From JANWHF01 sp036276235 (GTDB taxonomy: Bacteria > Planctomycetota > Phycisphaerae > Tepidisphaerales > Tepidisphaeraceae): 26,695 nt of DNA. Shown here piece after piece: positions 25,190-26,695 of the stretch (within the stretch, counting starts at the first letter, position 1; every line of letters starts with the position of its first letter). Under the pieces are notes generated by a model that had not been told where the DNA came from, did not search any database, and saw only the letters and a list, made by a program, of their open reading frames with translations. The DNA lies in the NCBI GenBank assembly GCA_036276235.1, contig DATBDZ010000255.1, positions 1-26,695 on the forward strand, read 5' to 3'. The position numbers were made by a program, and so were the translations under genes.

Positions 25190-26635
25190 GTGGGACAGCG
25201 CGTTCTTCTCACACTCGTGCTTTGCATGACCGCCGGCATGTCGGCGATCGCGCGCGGCGATGCTCCGGCCAGCGCCCCCGCCACACAGCCCACCACCCAG
25301 GCGGCGCCGGCGACTACCGCCGTTAAGCGCGGATCGCTTTCGATCACCGTCGATGCCCAGGGCGCCTTCGAGCCGGTCGATGCGTTTGAAGTGCGCATCC
25401 GTCCCAAGGCGTATTCGGGCGAGATGCTGATCAATGCCATTGCCGCCAACGGCGCGACGGTGAAAAAAGGAGATGTCCTTCTGGAGATCGACCAGGCAGC
25501 CATCAAGCGGATGGTTGCCGCGTCGGAGAATGATTTGCGGAACGCCCGCGCCTCCGAAGCCAAGTCGCAGGCCGATGCGAAGATCGCCGAGGATGCCGAG
25601 GCGACGACATTGCGGCAACAGCAGACATCCCTCAAGGAAGCCGAGGATTCGCTCAAGTGGTTTGAGACGATGGATGGTCCGCAGTATCTCAAGACCGTCG
25701 AGCTGACGGTTCAGCAATATGACGATCAGGTGCGCGACGCCGGTGATGAGCTCGAGCAGCTCAAGAAGATGTACAAGTCCGAAGAGCTGACCAACGCGAC
25801 GGCGGATGTCGTTGTCCGCCAGGCGGTTCGCAAGCTCGAGATCGCCAAGCAATTGCAAGGCATGATGAAGGAGCGGGCGACCAAGGCGCGGGAATTTACC
25901 TATCCCATGCTGCATCAGCATTTCAAGGACGCCGCTGATCTGACGCGCCAGCAGGTGGCGCTTTTTCAAACAGCACTGGCGCAGCAGAAAATAACGCGGC
26001 AGACTGGCCTGGCCGCAAGCAAGGCGGCCGTCGCCGCCGCTGAATTGCGCGATAGCGAGCTGAAGGCCGATCTGGAAAAGCTCACCGTTCGCGCACCGGA
26101 GGACGGCGTCGTCTACTACGGCCAGATCGTCTCGGGAAACTGGCAAGGCGGCGATCCAAAGACGCTGCGCGTCGGCGAGCGCGCTACGCCGCAAAGCGTG
26201 ATCATGACGCTCTGCGTCCCGGGCAAGCTGCGGCTGGTGGTCGATCTGGCCGAGTCGCGCTACTTTGCCGTCCAGAGCGGACAGAAGGCGTCGATCAGCC
26301 CCGTCGCGTATCCGGAGCTCAAATACGAAGGCCTCTGCGAGCCCGACCAGCGCACCTCCGGCGGCGGGAATTATCCGCTGCACATCGCAACAGGTCAGTT
26401 GGACAGCCGCGTGCTGCCCGGGATGAAGGCGGCCATTCACATGGAAGTGCCGCTGGTTGATAACGCCCTGCTGGTGCCAACGACGGCTGTCTCGAATTCC
26501 ACCGTATGGCTGAAGGGTGCGGAAGGCGCCGAGGAATCGCGCACCGTGCTGACCGGCCGGACGGATGGGAAGTCGATTGAGATTTTATCTGGTTTGAAGG
26601 AAGGCGATGAAATCCTGACGCATGCGAAGCAGTAG
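25190..26635 (+). CDS. HlyD/RND-type periplasmic adaptor (membrane fusion protein)
   Basis: 481 residues from GTG 25190. This start was chosen because GGAGG lies 7 bases upstream and because it yields a signal peptide (MGQRVLLTLVLCMTAGMSAI, probable cleavage near residue 20-24). The frame extends to 25154 without such support. Order: Ala/Pro/Thr-rich linker (24-45), first beta-barrel/lipoyl half with NGATVKKGDVLLEID (87-101), a long alpha-helical coiled-coil hairpin (about 105-290), second lipoyl half LEKLTVRAPEDGVVYYG (295-311), beta-barrel (about 345-420) and a membrane-proximal domain ending in LKEGDEILTHAK. Such adaptors link an inner-membrane pump (RND or MacB-type ABC) to an outer-membrane channel. 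The partner genes are not in the window and may follow past its end. The hairpin is longer than in minimal MacA-like members. Confidence 0.9.
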   Translation: MGQRVLLTLVLCMTAGMSAIARGDAPASAPATQPTTQAAPATTAVKRGSLSITVDAQGAFEPVDAFEVRIRPKAYSGEMLINAIAANGATVKKGDVLLEIDQAAIKRMVAASENDLRNARASEAKSQADAKIAEDAEATTLRQQQTSLKEAEDSLKWFETMDGPQYLKTVELTVQQYDDQVRDAGDELEQLKKMYKSEELTNATADVVVRQAVRKLEIAKQLQGMMKERATKAREFTYPMLHQHFKDAADLTRQQVALFQTALAQQKITRQTGLAASKAAVAAAELRDSELKADLEKLTVRAPEDGVVYYGQIVSGNWQGGDPKTLRVGERATPQSVIMTLCVPGKLRLVVDLAESRYFAVQSGQKASISPVAYPELKYEGLCEPDQRTSGGGNYPLHIATGQLDSRVLPGMKAAIHMEVPLVDNALLVPTTAVSNSTVWLKGAEGAEESRTVLTGRTDGKSIEILSGLKEGDEILTHAKQ

Positions 26636-26662
26636 TCGGAAAGTTTACAGCGCAGATTAGAA

Positions 26663-26690
26663 CCCTCTCCCCTGTACTCAGGGGAGAGGG
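26663..26690. repeat. Hairpin repeat of the CCCTCTCCCCTG type
   Basis: CCCTCTCCCCTG (26663-26674) and CAGGGGAGAGGG (26679-26690) form a perfect 12-bp stem around TACT, 28 bases after the HlyD-family stop. There is no T-tract before the window ends. CCCTCTCCC...GGGAGAGGG hairpins are widely scattered intergenic repeats in many bacteria, so this may be a dispersed repeat that also slows transcription. Confidence 0.7.
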
Positions 26691-26695
26691 CAGGG

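Noticed and set aside
25172..26440. 422-codon minus-strand open frame opposite the HlyD-family gene
   Set aside because: Shadow frame: the plus strand has signal peptide, lipoyl halves, coiled coil and ribosome site, whereas this one has Leu/Arg/Gly-rich sequence and no domain.

Overview
The window reads as a GC-rich chromosomal segment of a planctomycete, most likely of the Phycisphaerae/Tepidisphaerales type. This rests on four things. Three very large secreted proteins carry the LEPR-XLL-type N-terminal motif (LEQRTLLS, LEGRQLMS, LENRTLLS), which is characteristic of Planctomycetes. Two of them combine bacterial Ig-like repeats with SdrD-B-like domains and a GFWHNKNGQ-type C-terminal segment. 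There is a sigma factor overlapping a single-pass LolA-like membrane protein. There is also a relic of a REP-associated (RAYT/Y1) transposase with REP-like hairpins in the intergenic DNA. No tRNA, rRNA, CRISPR array or complete transposon was seen.

Layout. Positions 1-209 hold the 3' end of an unrecognised gene. Positions 215-5860 (minus) encode a roughly 1,881-residue secreted protein: concanavalin-like, Big_5, a glucose/sorbosone-dehydrogenase-like propeller, ASH-like modules, two fibronectin III domains and a second concanavalin-like domain. Positions 6078-7499 (minus) encode a flagellin with a clear terminator. A membrane protein of unknown function lies at 8092-9081 (plus). Positions 9082-10228 are a degenerate accessory stretch with a truncated RAYT transposase, a three-copy tandem repeat and a collapsed REP palindrome. 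A class I/II aminotransferase follows at 10229-11482 (minus). A small plus-strand group follows: ECF-type sigma factor (11620-12159), overlapping membrane-anchored LolA/BamE-like protein (12152-13402), and a Lys/Ala-rich 53-residue protein (13533-13694). This group ends at a bidirectional terminator.

Positions 13790-19735 and 20331-22736 (both minus) are paralogous giants: beta-helix plus 10 Ig-like repeats plus 2 SdrD-B-like domains plus a C-terminal domain, and 5 Ig-like repeats plus 2 SdrD-B-like domains. They are separated by an intergenic region carrying an inverted pair of REP hairpins. Class II fumarase (fumC) is at 23119-24546 (plus). A 643-bp non-coding stretch with a 76-nt nested palindrome comes next, then an HlyD/RND-type periplasmic adaptor at 25190-26635. 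The window ends in another hairpin repeat.

Themes. Much of the window encodes the cell surface and exterior: three secreted giants, flagellin, an envelope adaptor and a sigma/envelope-protein pair. Metabolic genes (aminotransferase, fumarase) are isolated between them. The most unusual non-coding signal is a set of REP-like elements (20130-20259, 24969-25044, 9755-9771) built on one plan: a short hairpin followed by its inverted copy. One pair shows a compensatory base-pair change and a GTAG tetranucleotide, as expected for RAYT substrates, and a RAYT relic lies in the same window. I did not find a clear new defence or biosynthetic system. The best candidates for novelty are this REP family, the tandem repeat at 9536-9620 and the uncharacterised domains of the giant proteins.
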